Below, in pieces: positions 44,987 to 54,547 of a stretch of DNA of 64,000 nucleotides. Made by a program: the position numbers and the translations under genes. Position 1 is the stretch's first letter. Every line of letters starts with the position of its first letter. This stretch comes from Nitrospirillum sp034653355 (GTDB taxonomy: Bacteria; Pseudomonadota; Alphaproteobacteria; Azospirillales; Azospirillaceae): positions 930,001-994,000 of the forward strand of contig NZ_JAYEER010000004.1 of NCBI RefSeq assembly GCF_034653355.1, written 5' to 3'. The notes beneath the pieces are model-generated. The model worked only from the letters and a program-made list of their open reading frames with translations, was not told the DNA's origin and made no database searches.

Positions 44987-46334
44987 ATGAGCCCTGTCGC
45001 CGTCCGTTTCGCGCCCAGCCCCACCGGCCGTCTGCACATCGGCAACGCCCGCGCGGCGGTGATGAACTGGCTGTTCGCCCGCAAGCAGGGCGGCAGCTTC
45101 CTGCTGCGCATGGACGACACCTAACCGGGAGCGGTCGACGGCGGAGTTCGCCGCCGGCATCGAGGAGGATTTGCGCTGGCTGGGTCTGACCTGGGATCGC
45201 TTCGCCCGCCAGTCCGACCGGCTGGACCGCTACACCGCCGCCGCCGAGCGCCTGAAGGCCGCCGGCCGCCTCTATCCCTGCTATGAGACGCCGGACGAGC
45301 TGGGCCTGAAGCGCAAGGCCCAACTGGCCCAGCACCGCCCGCCGCTGTACGACCGCGCCGCCCTGCGCCTGACCGACGCCGACCGCGCGCGGCTGGAGGC
45401 GGAGGGCCGCCGCCCGCACTGGCGCCTGAAGCTGGAGCACACCCCCGTCGTCTGGGACGATTTGGTGCGCGGCACCCAGCGCTTCCAGGGCCAGGACCTC
45501 AGCGACCCGGTGCTGATCCGTGAGGATGGCCAGCCGCTGTACACCTTCGCCTCCGTCGTGGACGATATCGAGCTGGGCATCACCCACGTCATCCGGGGTG
45601 AGGACCATGTGGCCAACACCGCCGTGCAGATTCAGCTGTACGAATCCCTCGGCGGTCCCGTTCCCACCTTCGGCCATTTCCCCCTGATCACCGATGCCAG
45701 CGGGGCCGGCCTGTCCAAGCGGCTGGGCAGCCTGAGCCTGAAGAGCCTGCGTGAGGACACAGGTTTGGAGCCCCTGTCCATCCTGTCGCTGCTGGCCAAG
45801 ATCGGCACCTCGGACGCGGTGGAGGCGAAGGGCACGCTGGATGAGCTGGTGGCCGATTTCGACCTGGCCAAGGTCGGGCGCGGCACGCCCAAGTTCGATG
45901 CGGAGGATCTGCGCCGCCTGAACGCCCAGATCCTGCACCACATGCCCTACGCGGCGGTGGCGGACCGCCTGCCGGCCCTGGGCATGGTCGGGGCGGATGA
46001 GGCCTTCTGGCTGGCCGTGCGCCCCAACATCACCCATGTGGCGGAGGCCAAGGGCTGGTGGGACATCACCCACGCGCCGCTGGCGCCCGTGGTGACGGAC
46101 GCCGCCTTCCTGGCCGCCGCCGCCGGCCTGCTGCCGGCCACGCCCTGGGGCCCCGACACCTGGGGCCAGTGGGTGGACGCGGTGAAGGCCGCCACCGGCG
46201 CCAAGGGCAAGGCCCTGTTCATGCCCTTGCGCCTGGCGCTGACGGGCCTGGAGCACGGGCCGGAACTGAAGGTCCTGCTGCCGCTCATCGGGCGGGAGCG
46301 GGCGCTGGCCCGGCTGTCGGGTCAAACCGCTTAA
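44987..46334 (+). pseudogene. gltX: Glutamyl-tRNA synthetase, frameshifted at codon 46
   Basis: The N-terminus is excellent GluRS: VRFAPSPTGRLHIGNARAAVMNW with the HIGH motif as HIGN, then LLRMDDT. Directly after this a TAA stop (45122-45124) appears. One base further, the frame continues with NRERSTAEFAAGIEEDLRWLGLTWD and runs to 46334. Deleting the T at 45122 restores one ~448-residue protein with the second ATP motif GLSKRLGS. The anticodon-binding part is intact. This form (GLSKR) resembles the second GluRS of alphaproteobacteria, so loss could be tolerated if another gltX exists; otherwise it is probably a consensus error. Confidence 0.9.
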
Positions 46335-46391
46335 ACGGTTCGTGTTTTCAACCTAGTATCACCGTCTTCCCTTATCCCAGGTCAATCCGCC

Positions 46392-47777
46392 ATGGCGCTT
46401 CAGCTCTACAATACGCTCACCCGCGCGAAGGAAGTCTTCGTGCCCGTCGACGCCGGCCATGTGCGGATTTATTGCTGCGGTCCCACCGTCTACAGCTACG
46501 CCCATATCGGCAATGGCCGCACCTTCACCGCCTTCGACCTGCTGGCCCGGGTGATGAAGCACCTGTACCCGACCGTGACCTACGCCCGGAACATCACCGA
46601 CGTCGATGACAAGATCATGGACCGGGCCAAGGCCCTGGGGCAGTCCATCGAGACGGTGACGGAGACGACGACGGCGCAGTTCCATGCCGACATGGACGCC
46701 CTGAACCTGCTGCGCCCGGATGTGGAACCGCGCGCCACCGGGCACATCGACGCCATGATAGCCATGATTGGGCGGCTGATATCCTCGGGCCACGCCTATG
46801 CCGCCGAGGGGCACGTGCTGTTCAACGTGCCGTCCATGCCCGACTATGGCCGCCTGTCGCGGCGCAGCCAGGACGAGATGATCGCCGGCGCGCGGGTGGA
46901 GGTGGCGCCCTACAAGAAAAGCCCGGCCGACTTCATCCTGTGGAAGCCGTCGGCGGCGGACCAGCCCGGCTGGGACAGCCCCTGGGGCCGGGGCCGTCCC
47001 GGCTGGCATATCGAGTGCAGCGCCATGACCGCCGCCCACCTGGGCCCGGTGTTCGACGTGCACGGCGGCGGGCTGGACCTGATCTTCCCCCACCATGAGA
47101 ACGAGATCGCGCAGAGCCGCTGCGCCCACGGCACCCAGGTCATGGCCAACTACTGGGTCCATGCCGGCTTCCTGACCATGTCGGGCGACAAGATGTCGAA
47201 GTCGCTGGGCAACATCTTCACCGTGGCCGAGCTGCTGGACGAGGTGCCGGGCGAGGCCCTGCGCCTGGCGCTGTTGCAGGCCCATTACCGCCAGCCGCTG
47301 GACTTCTCCAAGGAGGGCCTGCGCCAGGCCAAGGCCACGCTGGACCGCTGGTACGGCGTGCTGCGCGCCGCCCAGGGGGAAACGGGCGAGGTGCCGGCCG
47401 CCAAAGTGCCTGATGAGGTTCTGGCGGCGCTGGAGGATGACCTCAACACCCCGCTGGCCTTCAGCCTGCTGCACGAACTGGCCAACCGCTTCCACAAGGA
47501 GACGGATGAAGGCGCCCGCCGGGCCGTGGCCGCCAGCTTCAAGGCCGCCGCCAACCTGATGGGCCTGCTGACCCAGGACCCCGAGGCCTGGTTCCGCTGG
47601 ACGCCCAAGGGGGCGGAAGGCCTGGACGAGGCCGCCATCCAGGCCGCCATCCAGGCGCGCAAGGATGCCCGCACCGCCAAGAACTTCGCCGAGGCCGACC
47701 GCATCCGGAAAGAACTGCTGGATCAGGGCGTGGTGCTGGAGGACGGGCCCCAGGGCACGACCTGGAAGCGGGCGTAG
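46392..47777 (+). CDS. cysS: Cysteinyl-tRNA synthetase
   Basis: Charges tRNA-Cys. At 461 residues it is standard. It shows the Zn-binding CCGPTVYSYAHIGNGRTF segment with the HIGH-type motif HIGN, the conserved NITDVDDKI stretch, Zn ligands in WHIECSAM and the FPHHENEIAQS motif, and the KMSKSLGN signature. The C-terminal helical anticodon domain ends with RIRKELLDQGVVLEDGPQGTTWKRA, typical of the family. It follows gltX by 57 bp on the same strand. Confidence 0.98.
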   Translation: MALQLYNTLTRAKEVFVPVDAGHVRIYCCGPTVYSYAHIGNGRTFTAFDLLARVMKHLYPTVTYARNITDVDDKIMDRAKALGQSIETVTETTTAQFHADMDALNLLRPDVEPRATGHIDAMIAMIGRLISSGHAYAAEGHVLFNVPSMPDYGRLSRRSQDEMIAGARVEVAPYKKSPADFILWKPSAADQPGWDSPWGRGRPGWHIECSAMTAAHLGPVFDVHGGGLDLIFPHHENEIAQSRCAHGTQVMANYWVHAGFLTMSGDKMSKSLGNIFTVAELLDEVPGEALRLALLQAHYRQPLDFSKEGLRQAKATLDRWYGVLRAAQGETGEVPAAKVPDEVLAALEDDLNTPLAFSLLHELANRFHKETDEGARRAVAASFKAAANLMGLLTQDPEAWFRWTPKGAEGLDEAAIQAAIQARKDARTAKNFAEADRIRKELLDQGVVLEDGPQGTTWKRA

Positions 47778-47861
47778 CCGCGACACGATTGCCCCGACGC
47801 GCTCAGCGGGTAATACTGCCAGCGAAATCCCCTCTTCGGGGCTGGCGATCCGGGGGGAAGC

Positions 47862-49298
47862 ATGGTCAGGGTCACGGCGGCGTTTGGCCTGGGGCTGCTG
47901 GCGGCGGCCCTGGGCGGCCCGGCGGGCGCGCAAACGGCGGCGTCGGCCGCGCGGACCAATTTCGACCGGCGGCACTGCGCGGAATCCCCAGCGCAAGAAG
48001 CCATCTCCGCCTGCACCCGCATTATCGAGGCGAAGGGGGAAACGGCCCAGGTCCGGGCCGGCGCCTTGCGCAACCGGGCCTTCCACTTCCATCAGGCGGG
48101 GGACCTGGACCGCGCCATCGCCGACTATAGCGCCGCCATCGATTTGCATCTGCGGGCGGGCGAGACGGACGCCAGGCTTTATGTCGACCGTGGCCTGGCC
48201 TATGCCGAGCGGGGCGATGATGGTCGGGCGCTGGCGGACTACGACAGTGCCGTGACGGCGGATCCCCAACTGCTGGCTGGCTACATCAACCGTGCCGCCC
48301 TTTTCCTGAAGCGGGGTGACCGTGACGCCGCGTTGGCGGATTTCAGCAGCGCCATCGCGCTGAAGGCGGATGATCCCACGCTCTATGTCAGCCGTGGCGC
48401 GCTCTACATCCAGCGCCATGAGGCCGACCGGGCCATTGCGGATGAAAGTGAGGCTATCCGTCTGGACCCGACCGCCGCCGCCGCGTGGCGCTTCCGCGCC
48501 GTGGCCTATCGCGCCAAGGGCGACGATGCCCGGGCCCAATCCGACGCGGCGGAGGCGGTACGACGGGACCCGCGCATGGCCGAGGCCTACAGCGACATCG
48601 GTTTTAGCCTGCAGGCGGCGGGGAAGGCCGCGGGCGCCATCGCCGAATTCACCAACGCCATTACGCTGAATCCCCAGGATGCCCGTTCCCTGAAGGCGCG
48701 CGGGGACAGCTATCTGGCGGTTGGCGCGCCGGACGCGGCCATCGCGGATTATGGCCAGGCGCTGGCGATCGATCCCGGCTTTACCGACGCGCATAACAAC
48801 CGGGGCGTGGCCTATATCGGCAAGGCGGCCTGGGACTTGGCCATCGCCGATTTCACCGCCGTCCTGGCCCAGGAACCCGGGAACGCGGGCGCGCACCTGA
48901 ACCGCAGCCTGGCCTTGCAGTCAAATGGACAGGACGCCGCCGCCCTCGCCGACCTGGATGAGGCCCTGCGGCTGAAGCCCGGCACGCCGCAAGCCCTGTT
49001 GCGGCGTGCCGCGATTTACCGCGCCGAGGGGCGGATGGCTGACGCCCTGGCCGACCTGAACGCTGCCGTCGCGCTGTCGCCGACCTACGCCGACGCGCTT
49101 CGGGCCCGGGGCGCCATCGCGCTGGACCAGGACCGTTTTGAGGCCGCCATCGCCGACATGACCCAGGTCATCGCCCTGCACCCCCGGGACGCGGCCGCAT
49201 ATCGCTATCGCGCCATCGCCTACGCCGCCCTGCATGACGACGCCCGCGCCACCCGTGATGACACGGCGGCGCAAGGGCTGGCGCCGGAACAGAAATGA
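47862..49298 (+). CDS. Exported TPR-repeat protein
   Basis: A 478-residue periplasmic protein: signal peptide ending AGAQTA at ~residue 24, then about eleven TPR units of the form A-x-A-D-x-x-x-A-I-x-L-x-P (e.g. AIADYSAAIDL, ALADYDSAVTADP, AIADFTAVLAQEP, AIADMTQVIALHP). Such proteins act as scaffolds in envelope assembly; nothing shows the partner. Cys residues occur only near the N-terminus (RRHCAES, ACTRI). It converges tail-to-tail with the next TPR gene, with three bases between. Confidence 0.88.
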   Translation: MVRVTAAFGLGLLAAALGGPAGAQTAASAARTNFDRRHCAESPAQEAISACTRIIEAKGETAQVRAGALRNRAFHFHQAGDLDRAIADYSAAIDLHLRAGETDARLYVDRGLAYAERGDDGRALADYDSAVTADPQLLAGYINRAALFLKRGDRDAALADFSSAIALKADDPTLYVSRGALYIQRHEADRAIADESEAIRLDPTAAAAWRFRAVAYRAKGDDARAQSDAAEAVRRDPRMAEAYSDIGFSLQAAGKAAGAIAEFTNAITLNPQDARSLKARGDSYLAVGAPDAAIADYGQALAIDPGFTDAHNNRGVAYIGKAAWDLAIADFTAVLAQEPGNAGAHLNRSLALQSNGQDAAALADLDEALRLKPGTPQALLRRAAIYRAEGRMADALADLNAAVALSPTYADALRARGAIALDQDRFEAAIADMTQVIALHPRDAAAYRYRAIAYAALHDDARATRDDTAAQGLAPEQK

Positions 49299-49301
49299 GG
49301 C

Positions 49302-50390
49302 TCACCCCACCGGCGCCCTGGCCCTCAGTTCCCAGGCGCCGGCTTCCTCCGTCCGGCCCAGCTTGCGCAGGCAGGCGGCGCCGGCGGTGAGGGTGGCGGC
49401 CAGGCCGGCGGGGTCGCCGTGTTCGGCGGTCTCGGCGGCGTGGCGGTACCAGTCCATGGCCTCGTCGAAGCGGCCCATGCTGGCCAGGGTGTCACCCACC
49501 GCCTGCAGGGCGTGGCACAGGCCCTCCAGGTTCACGCGCCCGGCGGCGTCGCCGTCCTCAACCGCCGTGACGGCGGCCAAGGCCCAGGGCAGGGCGTCGG
49601 CCGGGCGCTTCAGGTCCATCAGGCAGTAGCTGACGCGCAGGCGGGCGCGGCCGACATCGTCGTGGTTCACGGGGGTTTCGGGGGCGCCACGCTCCAGCGC
49701 CTGGACGCTGCGTTGGAACCAGACCAGCGCGTCCTCCACCAGGCCCAGGGCGTAGAGGCAGTCCGCCATCAGGTGCAGGCTGGCGCCCAGGCTGGCGTGG
49801 TCCACCCGCGCCGTGGCGTCGCCTTGCTCCTTGGCGGCCACGGCCTGCTGCAGCCAAGGCAGGGCCTGGTCGGGCTGGCCCTGGCGGGCCAGGCAGGCGG
49901 CGGCCTGGTGCAGGCTGTGGCCCACGGCCTCCTGGTCCACTCGGCCCTGGACGTCCCCCCGGCTGGCGGCCTCCGCCGCGTGCTGGAACCAGGCCAGCGC
50001 CTCCGTATCCCGGCCCAGGCGGGCCAGGCAGGTGCCCACCAGATGCTGGCAGGCGGCCAGGTTGTCCCAATGCACCAGGCCCTGGGCGTCGCCCTGTTCC
50101 GCCGCCGCCACGGCGTCCTGGAATTCAGCCAGCGCCTCGTCGATGCGGCCCAGGTCGTACAGGCAATAGCCCATATCATAGAGGATGCGGCCCAGTCGGT
50201 CGGCGTCCACACCCCCTTGGCCGTCGCCCTGCCGGGCCAGCAGGGCGGCGTGCTGGAACACGGGCAGCGCGTCCTCGGGACGGCCCTGGTCGATCAGGCC
50301 GCGTCCCTGCCGGTGGAACCCCCCGGAGTTTGGGAAGGCGGGATCCATGAAGGCGGGATCGGCGAAGGGAATCGCGGTATGCGCCGGCAT
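49302..50390 (-). CDS. TPR-like protein with seven 45-residue repeats
   Basis: A 362-residue cytosolic protein made of seven tandem units of exactly 45 residues (the last one shorter). Consensus elements are A-L-x-W-F-Q-x-A-x-x-A-x-x-x-G-D, then V-D-x-x-x-L-G, then a helix ending C-L-x-x-L-G-R. Each unit is a TPR-like helix pair with an unusually long loop carrying the GD..GRVD motif. A scaffold role is likely; no enzyme domain is seen. It converges with the exported TPR gene. Confidence 0.82.
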   Translation of the reverse strand: MPAHTAIPFADPAFMDPAFPNSGGFHRQGRGLIDQGRPEDALPVFQHAALLARQGDGQGGVDADRLGRILYDMGYCLYDLGRIDEALAEFQDAVAAAEQGDAQGLVHWDNLAACQHLVGTCLARLGRDTEALAWFQHAAEAASRGDVQGRVDQEAVGHSLHQAAACLARQGQPDQALPWLQQAVAAKEQGDATARVDHASLGASLHLMADCLYALGLVEDALVWFQRSVQALERGAPETPVNHDDVGRARLRVSYCLMDLKRPADALPWALAAVTAVEDGDAAGRVNLEGLCHALQAVGDTLASMGRFDEAMDWYRHAAETAEHGDPAGLAATLTAGAACLRKLGRTEEAGAWELRARAPVG

Positions 50391-50549
50391 GCGGGGATGG
50401 TTTCCTGCAAAGGGTGCCGGCCAAAGGTGGGGACTGGGTCCGGGGCTGTCAACGCGCGGCGGCCCCGGGGGGCCTTATGGGCAGGGGGACTGTACGCCGG
50501 CTATGGAGGAAGGAATACGGCGCGCGCCATAGCCAACCCCGCGAAAGAC

Positions 50550-50581
50550 CAAGGCCCCCCGATGCGTGGCGGGCGGCCTTG
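50550..50581 (-). terminator. Possible terminator downstream of the chemoreceptor gene
   Basis: Read on the minus strand, CAAGGCC ... GGCCTTG (7 bp, extendable with a bulge through the C- and G-runs) is followed by GTCTTTC. The T-run is weak. It lies ~150 bp after the chemoreceptor stop and just past the outer-membrane-like remnant. The 50391-50549 stretch on either side shows no gene. Confidence 0.4.
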
Positions 50582-50625
50582 CCCTTTCGATCAAGCACGG
50601 GCGTCACAACGCCGCGGCGGTCCCG

Positions 50626-50727
50626 TCACATCTTCCAGTTGATGCTGAGGGTGCCGTTCAGGCCCAGGTCGTAGTGGCGCTGCGGCCAGTGCACACTGCC
50701 GCCACCCGGGGCCCCAGGTGCCGCCCC
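50626..50727 (-). pseudogene. Possible remnant of an outer-membrane beta-barrel C-terminus
   Basis: Directly after the chemoreceptor stop, in the same frame, 33 codons read through to a new stop. The last 25 spell GGSVHWPQRHYDLGLNGTL followed by SINWKM. The alternating hydrophobic pattern and aromatic end look like the last strand of a TonB-dependent receptor or other barrel protein. No start or upstream part exists, so if real it is a leftover 3' end. Chance similarity is possible at this length. Confidence 0.25.
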
Positions 50728-52440
50728 TCACGCCGCCCGCACCGTCCCCAGGAATCGCTCCACGGCGCCCGTCAGCACGTCGGCGTGTTCCGCCAGCTTG
50801 CCTGAGGTGCCGCGGATCTGGGTGGCGGCGCTGCCGGTGGTGGCGGCCGCGGCGCTGACTTGGGTGATGTCGCGCGACATGTCCTCGGTGCCGGTGGCGG
50901 CCTCGTTGATGCCGCGGGCCACTTCGCGGGTGGCGGCGGTCTGTTCCTCCACGGCGGACGCGATGGCCATGGCGATGTCGGCCATGCCGGTGATGGCACT
51001 TTGCATGCCGGCGATGGCGGCGACCGTCCGTTCGCCCAGGGCCTGGATGCGCTGGACCTGGGCGGTCACGTCCTCGGTCGCCCTGGCGGTCTGGGTGGCC
51101 AGCGCCTTGACCTCGCCGGCGACGACGGCGAAGCCCTTGCCGGCCTCCCCGGCGCGGGCGGCCTCGATGGTGGCGTTCAGCGCCAGCAGGTTGGTCTGTG
51201 CCGCGATGCCGGCGATGATCCCCACCACCTCGGTGATCCGGGCGGTGCTGTCCTTCAGCTGGCCCACCACCTCGGTCGAGGTGGCGCAATCGGTGATGGC
51301 GTCCTGGGCCTGCAGGCGGGAGCGTTCGACCTGGCGGGCGATCTCCTGCACCGTGGCGGCCAGTTCCTCCGACGCGGTGGCCACCATCTGCACGTTGGCG
51401 GAGGTCTGCACGGCGGCCCCGGCGACGGAGCTGGAGCGGTCGCGGGTGACCCCCGCCGCTTCCGCCATGGCGTCCGCCGTGTCCTTCATCTCGCGGGCGG
51501 CGCCGGCCAGGGCGTCGATCAGGCTGGCCACCTGGGCCTCGAAGGCGTCGGCCACGGCGGCCTGCGCGGCCTTGCGGTCGCGCTCCGCCCGGGCGCGCAG
51601 GGCCGCCTGTTCCGCCTCCAGCCGCCGCACGGCCAGGGCGTTGTCGCGGAAGACGGCCAGGGACCGGCCCAGCAGGCCGACCTCATCCCGACGGTCCTGG
51701 CCCAATAGGGTGACGTCCAGGTCGCCTTCCGCGACATCTCCACGGGCCAGGCGGCCCAGCGCGTCCGCCATGGCGGTCAGGGGCCGGGCCACGGTGCGCG
51801 ACATGGCCAAAATGACCACCACGCCCAGGGCCAGGCTAGCGGCCAGCGCCCCCAGCACGGCGGTGCGCGCGGCCTCGCCGGTGGCGTTCGCCGACTGGGC
51901 CAGCTCCCGCCCATGGCGGGCGTTCCATTCCAGCGCGTCGGTCAGGGGGCTGATGACGGCACGGAAGGCGTCCTTCAGCGGGCCGGAGGCGAAGCTCTGC
52001 ATGCCGGCGTCGTCATGCGCGTCAATCAGGGTGACCAGCTTGGCCGTGGCGGCCGTATAGCGCTGCCAGGCCTCGGTGAAGGCGCGTTGCCCGTCCGGGT
52101 TGTCGGCGCCGGCCTTGGCGGCGTAGTCGCGGATGGCCGCCTCAACCGCCGCCCGGGTCTTGGGAAGGTCGGCCTCGGCCCCCTGGACGTCGGCGGCGTC
52201 GTGCACGGCGGCGGCCAGCGCCAGGCGCAGTTCCAGCCGGCGGTAGCGGTTCAGGCTTTCCATCAGCTCGCCCAGCCGCACGGCGTTGGGCAGCGCCGCC
52301 CCGGCCAGGGTGTCGGTCGTCCGTCCCAAGGTGGCCTGCGTCCATAGCGACGTGCCGCCCAGGGCCGCGATCAGGAACAGGACGGCCAGGAAGGAGGTGA
52401 GGACCTTGGCGCGTAGCGACAGGTTCAGCCAGAGCGTCAT
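50728..52440 (-). CDS. Methyl-accepting chemotaxis protein
   Basis: A 570-residue transducer. It has a first membrane span (~10-32), a periplasmic four-helix-bundle sensor (TLAGAALPNAVRLGELMESLNRYRRLELRL), a second span (~185-207), a HAMP domain (RPLTAMADALGRLARGDV ... DEVGLLGRSLAVFRDNA) and a cytoplasmic signalling hairpin whose tip is IAAQTNLLALNATIEAARAGEAGKGFAVVA. The ligand is unknown. There is no CheR-docking pentapeptide at the C-terminus. The ATG before TLWLNLSL was chosen, behind GGAAGG; a longer start 12 codons upstream has no clear site. It stands alone. Confidence 0.96.
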   Translation of the reverse strand: MTLWLNLSLRAKVLTSFLAVLFLIAALGGTSLWTQATLGRTTDTLAGAALPNAVRLGELMESLNRYRRLELRLALAAAVHDAADVQGAEADLPKTRAAVEAAIRDYAAKAGADNPDGQRAFTEAWQRYTAATAKLVTLIDAHDDAGMQSFASGPLKDAFRAVISPLTDALEWNARHGRELAQSANATGEAARTAVLGALAASLALGVVVILAMSRTVARPLTAMADALGRLARGDVAEGDLDVTLLGQDRRDEVGLLGRSLAVFRDNALAVRRLEAEQAALRARAERDRKAAQAAVADAFEAQVASLIDALAGAAREMKDTADAMAEAAGVTRDRSSSVAGAAVQTSANVQMVATASEELAATVQEIARQVERSRLQAQDAITDCATSTEVVGQLKDSTARITEVVGIIAGIAAQTNLLALNATIEAARAGEAGKGFAVVAGEVKALATQTARATEDVTAQVQRIQALGERTVAAIAGMQSAITGMADIAMAIASAVEEQTAATREVARGINEAATGTEDMSRDITQVSAAAATTGSAATQIRGTSGKLAEHADVLTGAVERFLGTVRAA

Positions 52441-52892
52441 GGGGCGGTTTCCTTCCGATGGGGACGGCGGGTGCATGCGGGGGTGATGAAAAACGTCGGC
52501 GGCGGCGTAGCGGCCCCGCGCTCGAATAAAATTTGATAAAATTTTCGATATTAACTGGATTATTCTCGGTTCAGTTTGGCGTAGGTCAGATGATTTCTAT
52601 ATCAAAGGTATAGGTATGAAGTGAAGGGAAGCAATAGCCGCCGAACAAATTCCGGGATTTTGATTGGTGAATTGGTGGAAATAAAACCCGCTTGACGTGA
52701 CGTTCGCCTGAACGTGGCGGCGCGGGCCGCTTTTTCACCATTCCACCGGCCTTTTCCTCCCGCCCCGTCGACCAGTATGCCGGCGGGGAGCGGGTAGCAG
52801 GGCCGCCATGCCCTGTCCTGACGTCTCATAAGGTTGCTTCGTTGCGTGCGATGGGCCATTGTCGCAACTCCATTACGTTATTTGGCCTTGTT
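52441..52892 (+). other. Leader region of cimA with two inverted repeats
   Basis: This 452-bp gene-free stretch is strikingly AT-rich in its first half (52510-52690), a likely promoter zone for cimA and/or the divergent chemoreceptor gene. Two palindromes follow: ACGTTC-GCCT-GAACGT (52700-52715) and GCGGC-GCGG-GCCGC followed by five Ts (52717-52735). The second resembles a weak intrinsic terminator placed ~160 bp before cimA, as an attenuator would be, but no leader peptide with regulatory codons was found. Confidence 0.35.
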
Positions 52893-54515
52893 ATGACCGA
52901 TCGCACCCGCATCCACCTGTACGACACCACCCTGCGCGACGGTGCGCAAACCCAGGGCGTGGACTTCACCGCGGCCGACAAGGCGGCCATCGCGCGGGAA
53001 CTGGATGCGTTGGGCATCGACTACATCGAGGGCGGCTGGCCGGGCGCCAACCCCACCGACGACGCCTTCTTCGCCGACCCGCCCCGCTTCAAGCGGGCGC
53101 GGCTGACGGCCTTCGGCATGACGCGCCGCCCAGGGCGCAGCGCCGGCAACGATCCGGGCCTGAACGCCCTGTTCAACGCCACGGACGGGGTGCCGGGCGC
53201 CGGCGTCTGCCTGGTGGGCAAGACCTGGGACTTCCATGTCGACGTCGCCCTGAACATCCCGCGCGGGGAGAACCTGGACCTGATCCGCGACAGCGTGGCG
53301 GAGACGGCCGCCCGGGGGCGCGAACCGCTGTTCGACGCGGAGCATTTCTTCGATGGCTACAAGGCCAACCCGGACTACGCGCTGGCCTGCGTGCGCGCGG
53401 CCTATGAGGGCGGGGCGCGCTGGGTGGTGCTGTGCGACACCAACGGCGGCAGCCTGCCGCATGAGGTGGAGGCCATCGTGGCGGCGGTGGCGCGGGAGAT
53501 CCCGGGCGACCGGCTGGGCATCCATTGCCATAACGACACCGAGAACGCCGTGGCCAACAGCTTGGCGGCGGTGCGCGCCGGCGCCCGCATGATCCAGGGC
53601 ACCCTGAACGGCCTGGGGGAGCGGTGCGGCAACGCCAACCTCATCTCCCTCATCCCCACCCTGTCGCTGAAGATGGGGTATGAGACCGGCGTGGACGCGG
53701 AGGGGATGCGGCGCCTGGTCCATGTCAGCCGCCTGCTGGACGACCGGCTGAACCGCGCCCCCAACCGCCACGCCGCCTATGTCGGCGAGAGCGCCTTCGC
53801 GCACAAGGGCGGCCTGCATGTCTCGGCGGTGGAGAAGGACCCCACCAGCTATGAGCATGTGCCGCCGGACAGCGTGGGCAACCGGCGCCACGTGGTGGTG
53901 TCGGACCAGGCCGGCCGCTCCAACGTCTTGGCCCGCCTGCGCGAGGTCGGCATCGCGATCGAGCCCAACGACCCCCGCGTGGGCGCCTTGGTGGAGGCGG
54001 TGAAGCGGCGGGAGTTCGAGGGCTACGCTTATGACGGGGCGGAGGCCAGCTTCGAGCTGCTGGCCAGGCGCACGCTGGGCACCCTGCCGGACTATTTCCG
54101 CCTGATCTCCTTCCGTGTGCTGGATGAGCGGCGCTGGAACGCGCAGGGGCAGCTGGTCACCCTGTCCGAGGCGACCGCCAAGCTGGAGGTGCCGGGGGTG
54201 GCCGACGCCCTGATGACGGTGGCCGAGGGCAACGGCCCGGTGAACGCGCTGGACACGGCGTTGCGCAAGGCCCTGATCCCCGCCTACCCGCATCTGGACG
54301 GGATGCGGCTGGTCGACTACAAGGTCCGCATCCTGACCCCCCAGGACGGCACCAAGGCGGTGACCCGCGTCATGATTGAAACGCGGATGCCCGATGGCGC
54401 CCCTTGGGTTACCGTCGGGGTATCGGCCAACGTCATCGACGCCTCGTTCAACGCGCTGTTCGACAGCATCACCTATTGTCTCTACCGCGCGGGGGCCACC
54501 GTCCCCGCCGCGTGA
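52893..54515 (+). CDS. cimA: Citramalate synthase
   Basis: Condenses acetyl-CoA with pyruvate to (R)-citramalate, a threonine-independent route to isoleucine. The HMGL-like barrel starts with RIHLYDTTLRDGAQTQGVDF (catalytic Arg-Asp, metal Asp) and includes GIHCHNDTENAVANSLAAVRAGA (metal His pair) and GTLNGLGERCGNANL. A LeuA-type C-terminal regulatory domain follows (VDYKVRILTPQDGTKAVTRVMIET). The length of 540 residues and the LYDTTLRDGAQ opening fit CimA rather than LeuA. The ATG before TDRTRIHLYD was chosen although its binding site is weak. trmJ follows 32 bp later. Confidence 0.95.
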   Translation: MTDRTRIHLYDTTLRDGAQTQGVDFTAADKAAIARELDALGIDYIEGGWPGANPTDDAFFADPPRFKRARLTAFGMTRRPGRSAGNDPGLNALFNATDGVPGAGVCLVGKTWDFHVDVALNIPRGENLDLIRDSVAETAARGREPLFDAEHFFDGYKANPDYALACVRAAYEGGARWVVLCDTNGGSLPHEVEAIVAAVAREIPGDRLGIHCHNDTENAVANSLAAVRAGARMIQGTLNGLGERCGNANLISLIPTLSLKMGYETGVDAEGMRRLVHVSRLLDDRLNRAPNRHAAYVGESAFAHKGGLHVSAVEKDPTSYEHVPPDSVGNRRHVVVSDQAGRSNVLARLREVGIAIEPNDPRVGALVEAVKRREFEGYAYDGAEASFELLARRTLGTLPDYFRLISFRVLDERRWNAQGQLVTLSEATAKLEVPGVADALMTVAEGNGPVNALDTALRKALIPAYPHLDGMRLVDYKVRILTPQDGTKAVTRVMIETRMPDGAPWVTVGVSANVIDASFNALFDSITYCLYRAGATVPAA

Positions 54516-54547
54516 GGGACGCCAGCAGTTTCAGGACCCCCCAAGCC

